Shown: positions 1-8,546, counted from the stretch's first letter. The stretch: 64,000 nt of DNA from Nodosilinea sp. PGN35 (GCF_029109325.1 NZ_JAQKQJ010000014.1:62001-126000), one strand, 5' to 3'. The notes: generated from the sequence alone by a model not told the origin. A program made the numbers and translations.

Positions 1-2045
1 GCGTTAAAGGCGAGAAATGTGCCGGTGGAAAAGCCGCCATCCCCCGCCTGCGACTGCTGAATCATGCCGGTGGCGAAGGCAAACAGCACCGCCGGGGTGA
101 GGGCCGCCAGCAGGTTGTTGATCACGGTCAAATTGTCCTCAATGCCCTCCGAGGCCAGGGTCAGCCGCAGTTCTTGACTGTACTGACGGCCCCAGTAGGC
201 AAAGGCGCGGGTTTCGGCCCCGGACACCCGAAACTTGGCCACGCCGTTGATCATCTGCACCATCATGCCGAACAGCTTGCCCTGCTGGTCGTGGAGGGGG
301 CGAATTTTCTTTAGAGTCAGCACCCCCGAGACCACGGTGACCGCCATATTGAGCAGGGCCACCCCGGCGGCAATCAGCGCCAGGGGTACGCTGTAGTAAA
401 ACAGCAGCCCCAGATTCAGCAGCGAAAATAGGCTCGAAAACAGGCTCTTGAGCAGGGTGTTGCCCAACCGCTGGCGAATCTGGCTGATGGACGACACCCG
501 AGCGCTCAAATCGCCAATGGAGTAGCCGCGAAAGAAGGAGGTTTTCAGCTTTAGCAGCCGGTCCCACACGGCTGCCTGGGTGCTGCTGTCGGCAAACGAC
601 TCAATCCGCATCAGGGCAATGCCCTGGGTGAGCTGAAACAGGGTGGCCCCAAAGGTGGTGGCCAGCAGGGCAAAGGCAATTTGCACCAGCAGGGTCTGGT
701 CGGCGTTGGGGATGGCCTGGTCGATCAGAATACCCGTGGCCTGGGGGGTGACCATGCCCAGCAGGGTGGCAGCGATGCTGGCCACGGCCACCACCACCAG
801 TTCCTGCCGGTGCCCCTGGAGCGCAAACTGAAGCAGCTGCACCGGCTTGAGCTGATAGGGCAGCGGGCGGTAAAAGGTGTGGGCCGTGGGGGAAATCCCC
901 TCGGCGACGGCCCGATCGCACGGCCCCCGCGTACCCCGCTGGGGGTCAACCACCTCGTAGCGGGTCGCCCCCACGGGCAGCAGCGCCAGCGGGCGACCAT
1001 CCTCACGGGCGTAGGCCAGCAGTGGGCCACCGTCGCGCCGCCACCAGTCGTCGCGCAGAGCTACCTGGCGGGTGCGGATTTGGGAGGAACGGGCGATCGC
1101 CTCCAGCGGATCGCGCACCCGGCGCAAATCCTCCGACTGGGCCGGGGGCTGAATGGCAATGCCCAGAGCCCGGCCCACCGCCCCAGCGGCCACCAGCAGC
1201 GCATCTTCAGACGGCCTTTCCTGCGGTTCCTGAACGGCGGCGGCAGGCTCAAACACCCCCGCCAGCTGCGTTAGCGTCTGGCTTACGGCCTGGGCATTCA
1301 GCCGGGTGCGGGCCTCAAACCGCTGGTAGTCTTGCGCCTGCTGCTGCGCTTCCAGGTGCTGAATGCCCCTGAGGACGAAGCTTTGCAGATGCCCGAGCCC
1401 GGTTACGATCGCGTCTGGCGATCGCCGCCCCTGGGGCAGCCCAACCTCCAGCTCCACCATCGCCGTCGCCTGCACCCAGAGGTGGCCACTCAGGGGAATC
1501 GGCCCCACCGCCGGAGTCAGCGTCAAATGCTCCAGCCCCAGCAGTCGCCCCTCCCCAGCCAGCAGCCGCAGCCAGGTAATGCCGCCCTGGGGGGGCTGAT
1601 ACACTTCTCCGGGCGACAGCAGCCCGCTGGCCTCAACCGGCGTCGCCAGCCGCGCCGATACGGTGTCTGACAGCGCCGCCCCCAGCCGGTGTACCCAGGT
1701 TTCCAGGGTCACCAGGGTAGTTGCGGCCGTGCGGCGATCGGCCAGTTCATCCGTCAACGTGGCCAGAGAAATTGGCCTCAAACTCACCGCCTCCAGCGGC
1801 ATCGTCATCAGCTGGCAGGGGGTCTCTTGCCCCAGCAGCGCCGCCGGAAACAGCAGCGCCCCCGGCTTAACGCTAAACAGGTAGCGCCGCCGACTGGTCA
1901 GCTCCGCTGATTGCACACTGACTGTAAACAGCGCCAGCGTGCCCGTTTCAACCCGCCAGCAGGTCTGAGGATCGTCAAGGAAGAGGGGCTCGTTGCTGCG
2001 GAGGGAGTGGAGGGGGGAGGTGATGGGGGTGTGGGTGGTGAGCAT
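1..2045 (-). CDS. NHLP-type bacteriocin export ABC transporter, permease/ATPase subunit (3' end outside window)
   Basis: An open frame read from an ATG at 2045 runs off the left edge, giving about 681 residues with no stop. The first ~390 residues are a soluble region without recognisable catalytic motifs. From there several hydrophobic segments form an ABC exporter membrane domain, including stretches such as ATLLGMVTPQATGILIDQAI and SFFRGYSIGDLSARVSSI, typical of the second NHLM/NHLP exporter subunit (TIGR03797-like). The ATP-binding domain would lie outside the window. It is the last visible gene of a minus-strand secretion locus and follows a C39-peptidase exporter, with only repeat sequence between. 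No Shine-Dalgarno is visible before the ATG because the upstream DNA is G-rich repeat, so the start is uncertain. Confidence 0.87.
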   Translation of the reverse strand, partial: MLTTHTPITSPLHSLRSNEPLFLDDPQTCWRVETGTLALFTVSVQSAELTSRRRYLFSVKPGALLFPAALLGQETPCQLMTMPLEAVSLRPISLATLTDELADRRTAATTLVTLETWVHRLGAALSDTVSARLATPVEASGLLSPGEVYQPPQGGITWLRLLAGEGRLLGLEHLTLTPAVGPIPLSGHLWVQATAMVELEVGLPQGRRSPDAIVTGLGHLQSFVLRGIQHLEAQQQAQDYQRFEARTRLNAQAVSQTLTQLAGVFEPAAAVQEPQERPSEDALLVAAGAVGRALGIAIQPPAQSEDLRRVRDPLEAIARSSQIRTRQVALRDDWWRRDGGPLLAYAREDGRPLALLPVGATRYEVVDPQRGTRGPCDRAVAEGISPTAHTFYRPLPYQLKPVQLLQFALQGHRQELVVVAVASIAATLLGMVTPQATGILIDQAIPNADQTLLVQIAFALLATTFGATLFQLTQGIALMRIESFADSSTQAAVWDRLLKLKTSFFRGYSIGDLSARVSSISQIRQRLGNTLLKSLFSSLFSLLNLGLLFYYSVPLALIAAGVALLNMAVTVVSGVLTLKKIRPLHDQQGKLFGMMVQMINGVAKFRVSGAETRAFAYWGRQYSQELRLTLASEGIEDNLTVINNLLAALTPAVLFAFATGMIQQSQAGDGGFSTGTFLAFN

Positions 2046-2200
2046 GGGGGAAGTGGGGGGTAGGGGAGATGGGGGAGGGTGGGGAGGAGGGGAGAGTTTT
2101 GAGTTTTGAGTTTTGAATGAGGGAGTTGGGGAGTTGGGCAAGGGAGCAGTTCTTGGTTTTAAATTGAGAACTCAAAACTAAGAACTTAAAACTTTCTTTC
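2046..2200. repeat. G-rich and heptamer-type intergenic repeats
   Basis: Between the two exporter genes the + strand carries short G-rich direct repeats (GGGGGAGTG-like units) and, at 2097-2119, tandem copies of the heptamer GTTTTGA. These are short tandem repeats of the kind scattered through cyanobacterial intergenic DNA. No gene is supported here. Confidence 0.6.
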
Positions 2201-4564
2201 TCACCCTTCTTCACTGCGAATCAGCTGCAAATACGGCCCTTCCTGGTCGCGCAGCGCATCGTGGCTGCCGCGCTGGACGACTTTGCCGTGGTGCATGACG
2301 ATGATTTCGTCGCAGTCGCGGATGGTGCTGAGGCGGTGGGCGACGATCAGGCAGGTGCAGCCGCGCAGGCGCAGGTTGTAGTCGATGGTGCGCTCGGTTT
2401 CGGTGTCGAGGGCGCTGGTGGCTTCGTCCATGACCAGAATGGCGGGGTTGTTGACCAGGGCGCGGGCGATTTCGAGCCGCTGGCGCTGGCCACCGCTGAG
2501 GTTGGCAGCCCCTTCGAGCAGTTCGGCGCTGTAGCCGCCGGGCAGCGAGAGAATGGTGTCGTGGATGGCGGCATCGCGGCATGCCTGGATCAGATTGGCG
2601 TCGGGGATAGTGGTATCCCAGAGGGTGAGGTTGTCGCGCACGGTGCCCGCAAACAGCAGAATGTCTTGCTCCACCATGGCTAGAGAATTGGTCAGCACGG
2701 GGCGGGGAATCTGGTGGCGGGGCTGGCCGTCGAAGCAGATGTCGCCCGACCAGGGTTGATAGAGGCCGCACACCAGCTTAGCCACGGTGGATTTGCCGCT
2801 GCCGCTGCCGCCCACCAGGGCCACCCGCTGCCCCGGCCTGAGGGAGAGACTGAGGTTGTCGATCAGTGGCGGCGCGGTGCGGTTGTAGCCAAAGGTGAGG
2901 TGGTGGAGGTCGAGGAAGCCGTGGAGTTTGGGGGAGGGGATGTGAGGGAGTGAGGGAGTGAGGGAGTGAGGGGGTGGGGAAGGTGGGGAGGGTGGGGTTG
3001 GAAGCTGGGACTTTGCATTGTTAGAAAGCACATTGCTATTACCAGCGATATTTTTATCACCCCCATCACCCCCATCACCCCCATCACCCCCATCTCCATC
3101 ACCCCCCCACCCCCCACTCCCCACTCCCCCACCGGGCAGCAGCGGATCAACCGGATTCTGAAGCACGTCGTCGAGGCGATCGAGGGTGCCGCCGAGTTCT
3201 TGGAAGTCGCCTGCGAGTTTGAGCAGCTGGTTGACGGGCTGCATAAACTGCTGGATGAGGGACTGAAAGGCGACGAGCATGCCGATGCTGAGGGCACCGT
3301 CGATGACGCGGAAGCCGCCGATGGTGAGCAGCAGCATGGCGCTGAGGCCGGAGAGAAAGGCGGGCAGCATGCCGAGGCGCTGGTTGATGCGATCCATCTC
3401 TTGGCGGGCGTTGAGCGATTTGGCGTAGTACCCGGCCCAGCGGTTGAAGAAGTCTGACTCCAGGCCCGAGGCTTTGAGGGTTTCGATGCTTTGCAGACCG
3501 GCGATCGCAACCCCGCTGACCTTGCCCTGCTCCTGCATCAGGCGAGTATTGGTGTCGGAGCGCTGGCGGGCCACCCAGCGCAGGGCGATCAAATTCACCG
3601 CCACTGAGCCAATGCCAATCAGGGTCAGCACCCAGTCGTACTGCCACATCACCAGGCCGTAGAAGACCACCATGACGCAGGAGATGGCGGTGGTGGCCAG
3701 CTCGCCGGAGAGCAGGCTGGCGAGGCGATCGTTGAGCTTGATGCGGTTGCTGATTTCCCCGGCAAAGCGCTGGTCATAAAAGCTCACCGGCAGGTGCAGA
3801 ATGTGCCACAAAAAGCCGCTCGACATGCCCATGGCCAGCTTGATCCGCAGCCGCCGCAAGATTTGTAGCTGTAATCGGGTCAGCAATCCGGTCAGTACCG
3901 AGGTCACCAGCATGCCCAGCAGCAGCGGTCGCAGCCAGCTACTGCGACCCTGAATCAACACCTGATCAACAAACACCTGGGAAAAGGCGGGCATGGCCAA
4001 CCCCGGCAGTACCAGTAGTAGCCCTGCTAGTAAGCAAAAGGCCAAGGCGCGGAAGGAGCCGCGCAGGCGGAAACGGAGCGATCGCACCAGATCCCGCTTT
4101 TGCCCGCCCCTTTCAAACTCGGCATCGGGGGCAAAGGTCAGCACCACCCCAGTAAACCCCTCGCTAAACTCGTCGAGGGAAACCGTGCGCGGGCCGGTAG
4201 CCGGGTCGTTCAAATAAACCTTTTGGCGATGGAACCCTTCTACAACCAAGAAGTGGTTGAAATTCCAGAACACGATGTAGGGCCGCTCGAGCTGCTGCAC
4301 CGCTTCCAGGGAAACCTTCAGCCCTTTGCCATCCAGGTGGTAGAGCCGCGCCGCATTCAGCACATTCGACGCCTTGCTGCCATCCCGCGAAATGCCACAG
4401 GCCTGGCGCAGGTCAGCCAGCGACACAATGCGCCCGTGGTAGCCGAGAATCATGCCCAGGGAGGCAGCCCCGCATTCCACCGCTTCCATTTGCAGCAGGG
4501 TGGGGGTGCGCCGCAGGTCGGGGCGGCGGAGGCGGTCTTTGAGTTTGGCGATGAGGGGGTGCAT
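2201..4564 (-). CDS. NHLP-type bacteriocin export ABC transporter with C39 peptidase domain
   Basis: This 787-residue protein has the order C39 peptidase, membrane domain, ABC ATPase. It should cleave double-glycine leaders and export the peptides. The peptidase is at residues 20-150: Cys31 in the QMEAVECGAAS motif, a His in NFNHFLVVEGF, and an Asp in YLNDPATGPR. Membrane segments follow at about 165-460. The ATPase has Walker A GGSGSGKST from residue 585, the LSGGQ signature near 689 and MDEATSALD near 713. Residues ~476-543 are a Gly/Asp then Pro/Ser-rich insert encoded by minisatellite-like DNA and not expected in the family (TIGR03796-like). The two peptide genes upstream are natural substrate candidates. 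Confidence 0.93.
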   Translation of the reverse strand: MHPLIAKLKDRLRRPDLRRTPTLLQMEAVECGAASLGMILGYHGRIVSLADLRQACGISRDGSKASNVLNAARLYHLDGKGLKVSLEAVQQLERPYIVFWNFNHFLVVEGFHRQKVYLNDPATGPRTVSLDEFSEGFTGVVLTFAPDAEFERGGQKRDLVRSLRFRLRGSFRALAFCLLAGLLLVLPGLAMPAFSQVFVDQVLIQGRSSWLRPLLLGMLVTSVLTGLLTRLQLQILRRLRIKLAMGMSSGFLWHILHLPVSFYDQRFAGEISNRIKLNDRLASLLSGELATTAISCVMVVFYGLVMWQYDWVLTLIGIGSVAVNLIALRWVARQRSDTNTRLMQEQGKVSGVAIAGLQSIETLKASGLESDFFNRWAGYYAKSLNARQEMDRINQRLGMLPAFLSGLSAMLLLTIGGFRVIDGALSIGMLVAFQSLIQQFMQPVNQLLKLAGDFQELGGTLDRLDDVLQNPVDPLLPGGGVGSGGWGGDGDGGDGGDGGDGGDKNIAGNSNVLSNNAKSQLPTPPSPPSPPPHSLTPSLPHIPSPKLHGFLDLHHLTFGYNRTAPPLIDNLSLSLRPGQRVALVGGSGSGKSTVAKLVCGLYQPWSGDICFDGQPRHQIPRPVLTNSLAMVEQDILLFAGTVRDNLTLWDTTIPDANLIQACRDAAIHDTILSLPGGYSAELLEGAANLSGGQRQRLEIARALVNNPAILVMDEATSALDTETERTIDYNLRLRGCTCLIVAHRLSTIRDCDEIIVMHHGKVVQRGSHDALRDQEGPYLQLIRSEEG
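2937..3140. repeat. Minisatellite inside an ABC transporter gene
   Basis: The + strand shows tandem GAGGGAGT units near 2943-2975 and tandem CCCCATCAC units near 3060-3110. Both lie in frame within the exporter gene. They encode a low-complexity linker between the membrane and ATPase domains. The same repeat types occur in nearby intergenic DNA. Confidence 0.75.
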
Positions 4565-4710
4565 GGGGAGTAGGGGAGTGGGGAGTAGGGGAGTGGGGGA
4601 GTAGGGGAGTGGGGGAGTAGGAAGGTGGAGGAGTGGTGGGTGACTTGTTACCCCATCACCCCATCACCCCCTCACCCCATCACCCCCTCACCCCCTACCC
4701 CCTCATCCCC
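4565..4710. repeat. Tandem short repeats at an operon junction
   Basis: GGGGAGTAG-like units at about 4565-4630 are followed by CCCCATCAC and CCCCTCAC-like units at about 4650-4710. The block separates the HlyD gene from the downstream exporter, and its right part encodes the last residues of the HlyD protein. Confidence 0.7.
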
Positions 4711-6156
4711 AAACCCGGCCCATTGCTTGAGAATCGGCAGCACGTAGGAAATCGGGCGGCGCTTTTCAACGGTGATGCGGACGGTGGTGGTCATGCCGGG
4801 GGTCATGGGCTGGTCGGGGCCTTGGGGGGAGGCCGACCAGCGCAGCTGGCTGGGGTTGTTGGGGCTGTAGTCGGGTTGCAGGGTGGCGAAGACGGCGATG
4901 TGCGGCCCCTGGCCCATAATGCCGGGCAGAATGTCGGGGTGGCCGACCAGGCGAGCGGCCCCGGCCTGGGTGACGGGAAAGCTGGAAACCTGGTCAACGG
5001 TGCCGAGAATGCCGCCGTACTCTTCGCGTTTGACGGTGGTGGGGGTGGCCTGGAGGGCCATGCCGACGCTGATTTTTTTGCCTTCGCTGACGGGCAGAAA
5101 GGCCACGCTGGTGAGGGGGGTGTCGTCGTCCTGGGCGGCAATCATTGCCACAGGCATGCCAGGGTCGAGGCGCTGGCCGGGCTGGGCCATGACTTCGATC
5201 ACCTGGCCATCGTGGTCGCTGGTGATGGTCTGGTTGCGGCCAAGCTGCTCAGTGAGCTGGGCGATGGTAGCCTCTGTATCTTGGATTTCTTTTTGGCGCT
5301 GGGCCAGGGTAGTGCTGTCTTGCTCGGCCTGGGCAGCAGCGCGGGCGTCGAGTTCCTGGAGCTGGGCCTGGAGGTCGGTGATACGGCTGAGGTTGTCGAG
5401 GTAGTCGCGCTGGGCTTCGGTATCGCGCAGCCCGAGGGTTTCGAGCTGGGTTTCCACCTGGTTAATTTCGTTTTGCAGCTCCTGGTACTCCAGCTGCACG
5501 CTCAGCACTTCTTCTTGGGACATGGCCCCTTCATCGGCGAGGCGCTGCCAGTTTTCCCAGCGGGTTTGGTAGATGGGTAGGCGAGCTTGTAGGGTGGCAA
5601 GCCGCTGCTGCAGGGCCTGGCGCTCCTGGCGCAGCGACTCTTCGGCGCGGGCTTGCAGGGTGGGAGTGAGGGACTGCTGCGATCGCAAATTCTGCTCCAG
5701 CGCCCGCCGCTGCTGGGCGATCGCCCCTTCGTCCAGCCCACTCCGTTCGCTGTTTAACCGCTGGGCGGTCTGGTCTTGAATTTGCAGCTGGGTCAGCTTC
5801 TCCTGGGCCAGCCGCAGCTGGGTCTCAAGCTCCGACTGATCGAGTACCGCCAGAATGTCGCCCGCCTTCACCCAGTCCCCCGGCTTCACCTCTATGGAGC
5901 GCAGGGGGCCAGCACCGGGCGACTGAGCCATCACCACATCGCTGGGGTAGACCAGCACCCCCTGCCCGGTGACGGTTAAGGGAATTTGGCCAAACAGGCT
6001 CCAGCCAGCTCCGGCACTGACCAACAGGCCCAGAGCCGTCAGCGCCAGCCAGCGCCTGGGGCTGACCACCTGCACCAGCTGATCGAGCTGCTCGGGAGAG
6101 GCGCTGCGCTCCAGCGCCTGGGGGCGAAATAGGTTGCTGTGTTTTGCCGGTACCAT
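4672..6156 (-). CDS. HlyD-family adaptor of the NHLP bacteriocin export system
   Basis: A 494-residue periplasmic adaptor (membrane fusion protein) expected to bridge the ABC exporter and the outer membrane. A single membrane helix lies at about residues 37-58 (WLALTALGLLVSAGAGWSLF). Half of a biotinyl/lipoyl domain follows (SPGAGPLRSIEVKPGDWVKA), then a long Gln/Leu/Glu-rich coiled coil at about 110-300, and the second lipoyl half and beta-barrel after that. The start is the ATG at 6156, preceded by CGGAG nine bases upstream; a TTG two codons earlier is less likely. The last residues (GVGGEGVMG) come from intergenic-type tandem repeats, so the native C-terminus has probably been replaced. 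It matches the NHLM HlyD family (TIGR03794-like). Confidence 0.92.
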   Translation of the reverse strand: MVPAKHSNLFRPQALERSASPEQLDQLVQVVSPRRWLALTALGLLVSAGAGWSLFGQIPLTVTGQGVLVYPSDVVMAQSPGAGPLRSIEVKPGDWVKAGDILAVLDQSELETQLRLAQEKLTQLQIQDQTAQRLNSERSGLDEGAIAQQRRALEQNLRSQQSLTPTLQARAEESLRQERQALQQRLATLQARLPIYQTRWENWQRLADEGAMSQEEVLSVQLEYQELQNEINQVETQLETLGLRDTEAQRDYLDNLSRITDLQAQLQELDARAAAQAEQDSTTLAQRQKEIQDTEATIAQLTEQLGRNQTITSDHDGQVIEVMAQPGQRLDPGMPVAMIAAQDDDTPLTSVAFLPVSEGKKISVGMALQATPTTVKREEYGGILGTVDQVSSFPVTQAGAARLVGHPDILPGIMGQGPHIAVFATLQPDYSPNNPSQLRWSASPQGPDQPMTPGMTTTVRITVEKRRPISYVLPILKQWAGFGDEGVGGEGVMG

Positions 6157-6235
6157 GGTCAAACTCCGAGGGAAAGGCAGAAGGAGGAAAAATGAAGAAC
6201 GAAGAGTGAAGAATGAAGAACGAAGAAGGCGGAAT

Positions 6236-6420
6236 TATTCGTAGGGTGGGTTAGGCGGTCGTCTGCTCGCGCCACCAATCGTCAACCCCTCGCTCCGCCG
6301 TAACCCACCGCTTACCCATAGCCAGATGCTCGATTTGAATGAGTGGTGGGTCGGGCGGTTGAGCGACGGCACAGAGCCGGGGCCAATCGCGATGACCCAC
6401 CCTACTGCTGGGCGAGATAC
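6236..6420. repeat. REP-like inverted repeats (GTAGGGTGGGT / ACCCACC)
   Basis: GTAGGGTGGGTTAGGCGG at 6240 faces a CCGCCGTAACCCACC arm near 6295-6310. A second pair, GTGGTGGGTCGGGCGG near 6343 and GACCCACCCTAC near 6395, follows directly. Each pair can fold into a hairpin. This resembles the common cyanobacterial GTAGGGTGGG repeats. No gene is supported between 6157 and 6459. Confidence 0.6.
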
Positions 6421-6434
6421 TCCGCCAAAGGCGC

Positions 6435-6462
6435 AAATCCAAAATCCAAAATCCAAAATCTA
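6435..6462. repeat. STRR heptamer repeat (AAAATCC)n
   Basis: Four to five tandem copies of AAAATCC abut the stop codon of the cyclic-nucleotide-binding gene. It is a short tandemly repeated repetitive sequence of the kind typical of filamentous cyanobacteria. The same heptamer recurs inside ligA and before the CHASE2 gene. Confidence 0.75.
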
Positions 6463-7491
6463 AAACTGGGCCTGGGCTTTCAGCCGCTGCACCAGCCACT
6501 CAAACCGGGCCTCGGCCAGGGCCACCCGCTCCAGCAGCGGGCCATCGAGATCGCTATTAGGAGCCAAAACGCCCAGCTTTTGCAGAATGAGCTGCTGCTT
6601 GCTGGCCAGCAGCAGGGCCAGCAGTCGGTAGAGACGGGCGGCAAAGGGGCGGTCGTAGAGCAGTTTGGCCAGCAATCGCCAGCGGGGAATGGTCAGCAGG
6701 GTAGACTCGCGCAGGGCGATCGCCCCCACCGCCGCCGGAGCCGAGTCGAGCAGCAGGGTTTCACCCACCAGATCGCCCCGCGACAGTCGGGCGAACTCGG
6801 TCTCAGCTCTCTCTGGGTCAGGCATGAGGGCGGTCACGACCAGATTGGGCGGCTGCTCAGCGGCACTCAGGCCCACGGCCCCATCGAGCAACAGGTGTAG
6901 GGCATCGACCGGGTAACCGCAGCGCAATAGAGGCGTACCGGGTTTGATCGATGTCACTTGCCCCACCGCCATCAGCCAGTCCAGGTCGCTGTCGGCCAGT
7001 TCGGCAAACACCGTCGCGGCTTCCTTGAGCTGGAGCTGGCCGAGCAGGGCCACGCTGTAGCCCATCTGCGCCGCCCATTGGGTGAGCTGGTGGCGCAGGG
7101 TGAGGGCTACTACCCGATAGAACGGGGCGGCAAAGTCGGCATCGTCTGCCAGTTTTTGACTGAGAACAGCGAGGGGAATGGCCAGAACGGTGGCATCAGT
7201 CAGGGCCAACAGAGTGGATTGGCAGAGGTAGGTGGCGATGGCGGGCAGTGCGCCAGTCAGCTCCCCACTGGACAATCGCAGGATTTCTTGGCGGGTAGCT
7301 TTGCCGCTTTTATCCGCGGCGGGGGTCTCCAGCACCACCGACAGCTGACCACTGACCACAATCCACAGGTGATTGAGGGGTTGGGGAGGACTGTAGAGGC
7401 GATCGCCCGGTTGGAGCGATCGCAGCGTGCCGATTTGCACCAGCCAATCCACATCCGTTTGGCTAAATTCTCGCAGCAGGGGCGTCGTCAT
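6460..7491 (-). CDS. Bacteriocin-transport-associated protein with two cyclic nucleotide-binding domains
   Basis: A 343-residue soluble protein. Residues ~1-125 and ~155-300 each form a CNBD-like beta-roll (GDRLYSPPQPLNHLWIVVSGQLSVV; GTPLLRCGYPVDALHLLLDGAVGLSA; LSRGDLVGETLLLD). No DNA-binding helix-turn-helix is visible, so it does not look like a CRP-type activator. A family of such double-CNBD proteins (TIGR03896, cyc_nuc_ocin) is known to accompany bacteriocin-type transport operons in cyanobacteria. Its place directly upstream of the HlyD/ABC genes fits that family. Whether it binds cAMP or cGMP cannot be seen; the usual phosphate-binding Arg is not clear. Confidence 0.85.
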   Translation of the reverse strand: MTTPLLREFSQTDVDWLVQIGTLRSLQPGDRLYSPPQPLNHLWIVVSGQLSVVLETPAADKSGKATRQEILRLSSGELTGALPAIATYLCQSTLLALTDATVLAIPLAVLSQKLADDADFAAPFYRVVALTLRHQLTQWAAQMGYSVALLGQLQLKEAATVFAELADSDLDWLMAVGQVTSIKPGTPLLRCGYPVDALHLLLDGAVGLSAAEQPPNLVVTALMPDPERAETEFARLSRGDLVGETLLLDSAPAAVGAIALRESTLLTIPRWRLLAKLLYDRPFAARLYRLLALLLASKQQLILQKLGVLAPNSDLDGPLLERVALAEARFEWLVQRLKAQAQF

Positions 7492-7525
7492 TGCAAAATC
7501 CTTGAGTTGCTACTATTTAAGAAAT

Positions 7526-7725
7526 GACTAGTACTGCCTGGCAGAAATATGGCCACCGTTGCTGAAGGTGTTAGATCTCGGGTGCCAGGTGTCAGGAATG
7601 GTTGGCTGACTTATGCCTTAGGGTACTAGTACAGTGCGGCAGAGATATTCCTACTGTTCAAAATGCTGAAAATATACCTGTTCCAGAGGTTTTCTATTTT
7701 GCATTTTGAACTCCGTGTAGCGGTA
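7526..7725. repeat. Copies of a TAGTAC-ended dispersed repeat
   Basis: A partial copy at 7526-7553 (ACTAGTACTGCCTGGCAGAA) precedes a full-looking copy at 7626-7725. The latter begins CTAGTACAGTGCGGCAGAG and ends GTGTAGCGGTACTA, so its ends are short inverted repeats. A related copy lies at 62518-62622. The right end supplies the stop codon of the peptide gene. Confidence 0.5.
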
Positions 7726-8001
7726 CTATCGCCCAAACAGGCGCGACAGCCCCGCAAACACAGCAAAGATTTGCTCTACTGATTCAAACCCCAAACCGGC
7801 AAATTGAAAGCTGCCGGAGGATGTATTGGAGGTTTGAGCCAGCTTAGAACCGGGGCAGCCGCAGCCCCCAGACTGGCCCAGAAGGCTTTCATTCTGCTCA
7901 AACATTGCGCCTGAAATAAAAATATCCAGGCCACCAGAAATGTTGTCTAATTCTGTCAGGCTTAGCTCCATTGGAGCGAGATCTAAATCTTGTTCTTCCA
8001 T
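7726..8001 (-). CDS. Double-glycine leader peptide, candidate bacteriocin precursor
   Basis: A 91-residue peptide. Residues 1-24 form a classic double-glycine leader ending LSLTELDNISGG, the cut site of C39 peptidases. The predicted 67-residue mature part is rich in Gly/Ser/Phe, contains a GGCGCPGS motif with two cysteines (possible disulfide or modification site), and ends in a hydrophobic stretch (IFAVFAGLSRLFGR). The ATG at 8001 was chosen because AAAGGA lies about ten bases upstream; a longer reading from 8088 adds an unlikely N-terminus. It lies upstream of the exporter genes on the same strand, so it is probably a substrate. No modifying enzyme is visible in this window. Confidence 0.8.
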   Translation of the reverse strand: MEEQDLDLAPMELSLTELDNISGGLDIFISGAMFEQNESLLGQSGGCGCPGSKLAQTSNTSSGSFQFAGLGFESVEQIFAVFAGLSRLFGR

Positions 8002-8176
8002 GACAAAGCATCCTTTGCCTAAATAATTTTCTGAGTTAATCTGCCCTGTTTTTTGAGGAGGAAACATGCAGAGATATGATGGAGCCACATCTCTGCATGG
8101 AAGCCCTGTCTGATGGTTGGGCGAGGGCTGTAGGGAGTTACCCCAAGCGCCCTCGCGGTGTTGTTCCTGGATCGGT

Positions 8177-8464
8177 CTACAGCCCGAAGCTAATCACATC
8201 GGAGTTGCCAGAGGCGGTGTTGAAGCCGGTAAGAGAGCTCATGCTGCCAGCGCCGTTAGGGCCAGCAAAGCTCACCTGATCCATGGTGATACCCGACTGC
8301 TCGAAGAAGCTGTTGGCCCCTTTGAACAGGCTGCTGATATCGCCTAGGCCGCTGGCACCGCCGCTGCAATCCTCCAGTTCGCCGGTGGAAAGCTCGGTAA
8401 TGGCCAGGTTGGCAGCCTCTTCAGCTTCAGCAATGATGTCGTTGGGTTTGATCATGTCGGACAT
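8177..8464 (-). CDS. Double-glycine leader peptide, second candidate bacteriocin precursor
   Basis: A 95-residue peptide with an acidic 36-residue leader ending LSTGELEDCSGG and a 59-residue Gly/Ser/Asn-rich, cysteine-free predicted mature part (begins ASGLGDISSLF). The ATG at 8464 is preceded by a strong AAAGGAG seven bases away, suggesting high expression. It shares the leader logic and a short FFEQ/MFEQ patch with the neighbouring peptide but little else. It is likely exported and cleaved by the C39-containing transporter downstream. Its activity (antimicrobial, signal or surface protein) cannot be told from sequence. Confidence 0.8.
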   Translation of the reverse strand: MSDMIKPNDIIAEAEEAANLAITELSTGELEDCSGGASGLGDISSLFKGANSFFEQSGITMDQVSFAGPNGAGSMSSLTGFNTASGNSDVISFGL

Positions 8465-8534
8465 GGAATTTCTCCTTTAGAGAAGTTGGTTTTTCCGAGT
8501 TAGGAAGGTTAGGTTTGTTTGCCTTCCTGTGTTT

Positions 8535-8546
8535 ACCTATATCTGG
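8535..8546 (-). promoter_or_regulatory. Shared 12-mer CCAGATATAGGT upstream of peptide gene
   Basis: The minus-strand 12-mer CCAGATATAGGT ends about 71 bases before the ATG of the 8464 peptide. An identical 12-mer lies upstream of the TPR gene at 9624-9635. It could be part of a promoter (TATAGG as a -10-like element) or a binding site. This rests only on identity and position. Confidence 0.35.

Noticed and set aside
3050..3115. Tandem CCCCATCAC units as a CRISPR array
   Set aside because: There are no spacers; units are 9 bp and directly abutting, inside a gene.
4633..5580. 315-codon + strand open frame opposite the HlyD gene
   Set aside because: It mirrors a real high-GC gene, is Gly/Val-rich without domains, and its beginning is tandem repeat sequence.
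6235..6499. Small minus-strand ORFs of 73 and 82 codons
   Set aside because: They are made of REP-like inverted repeats and heptamers.
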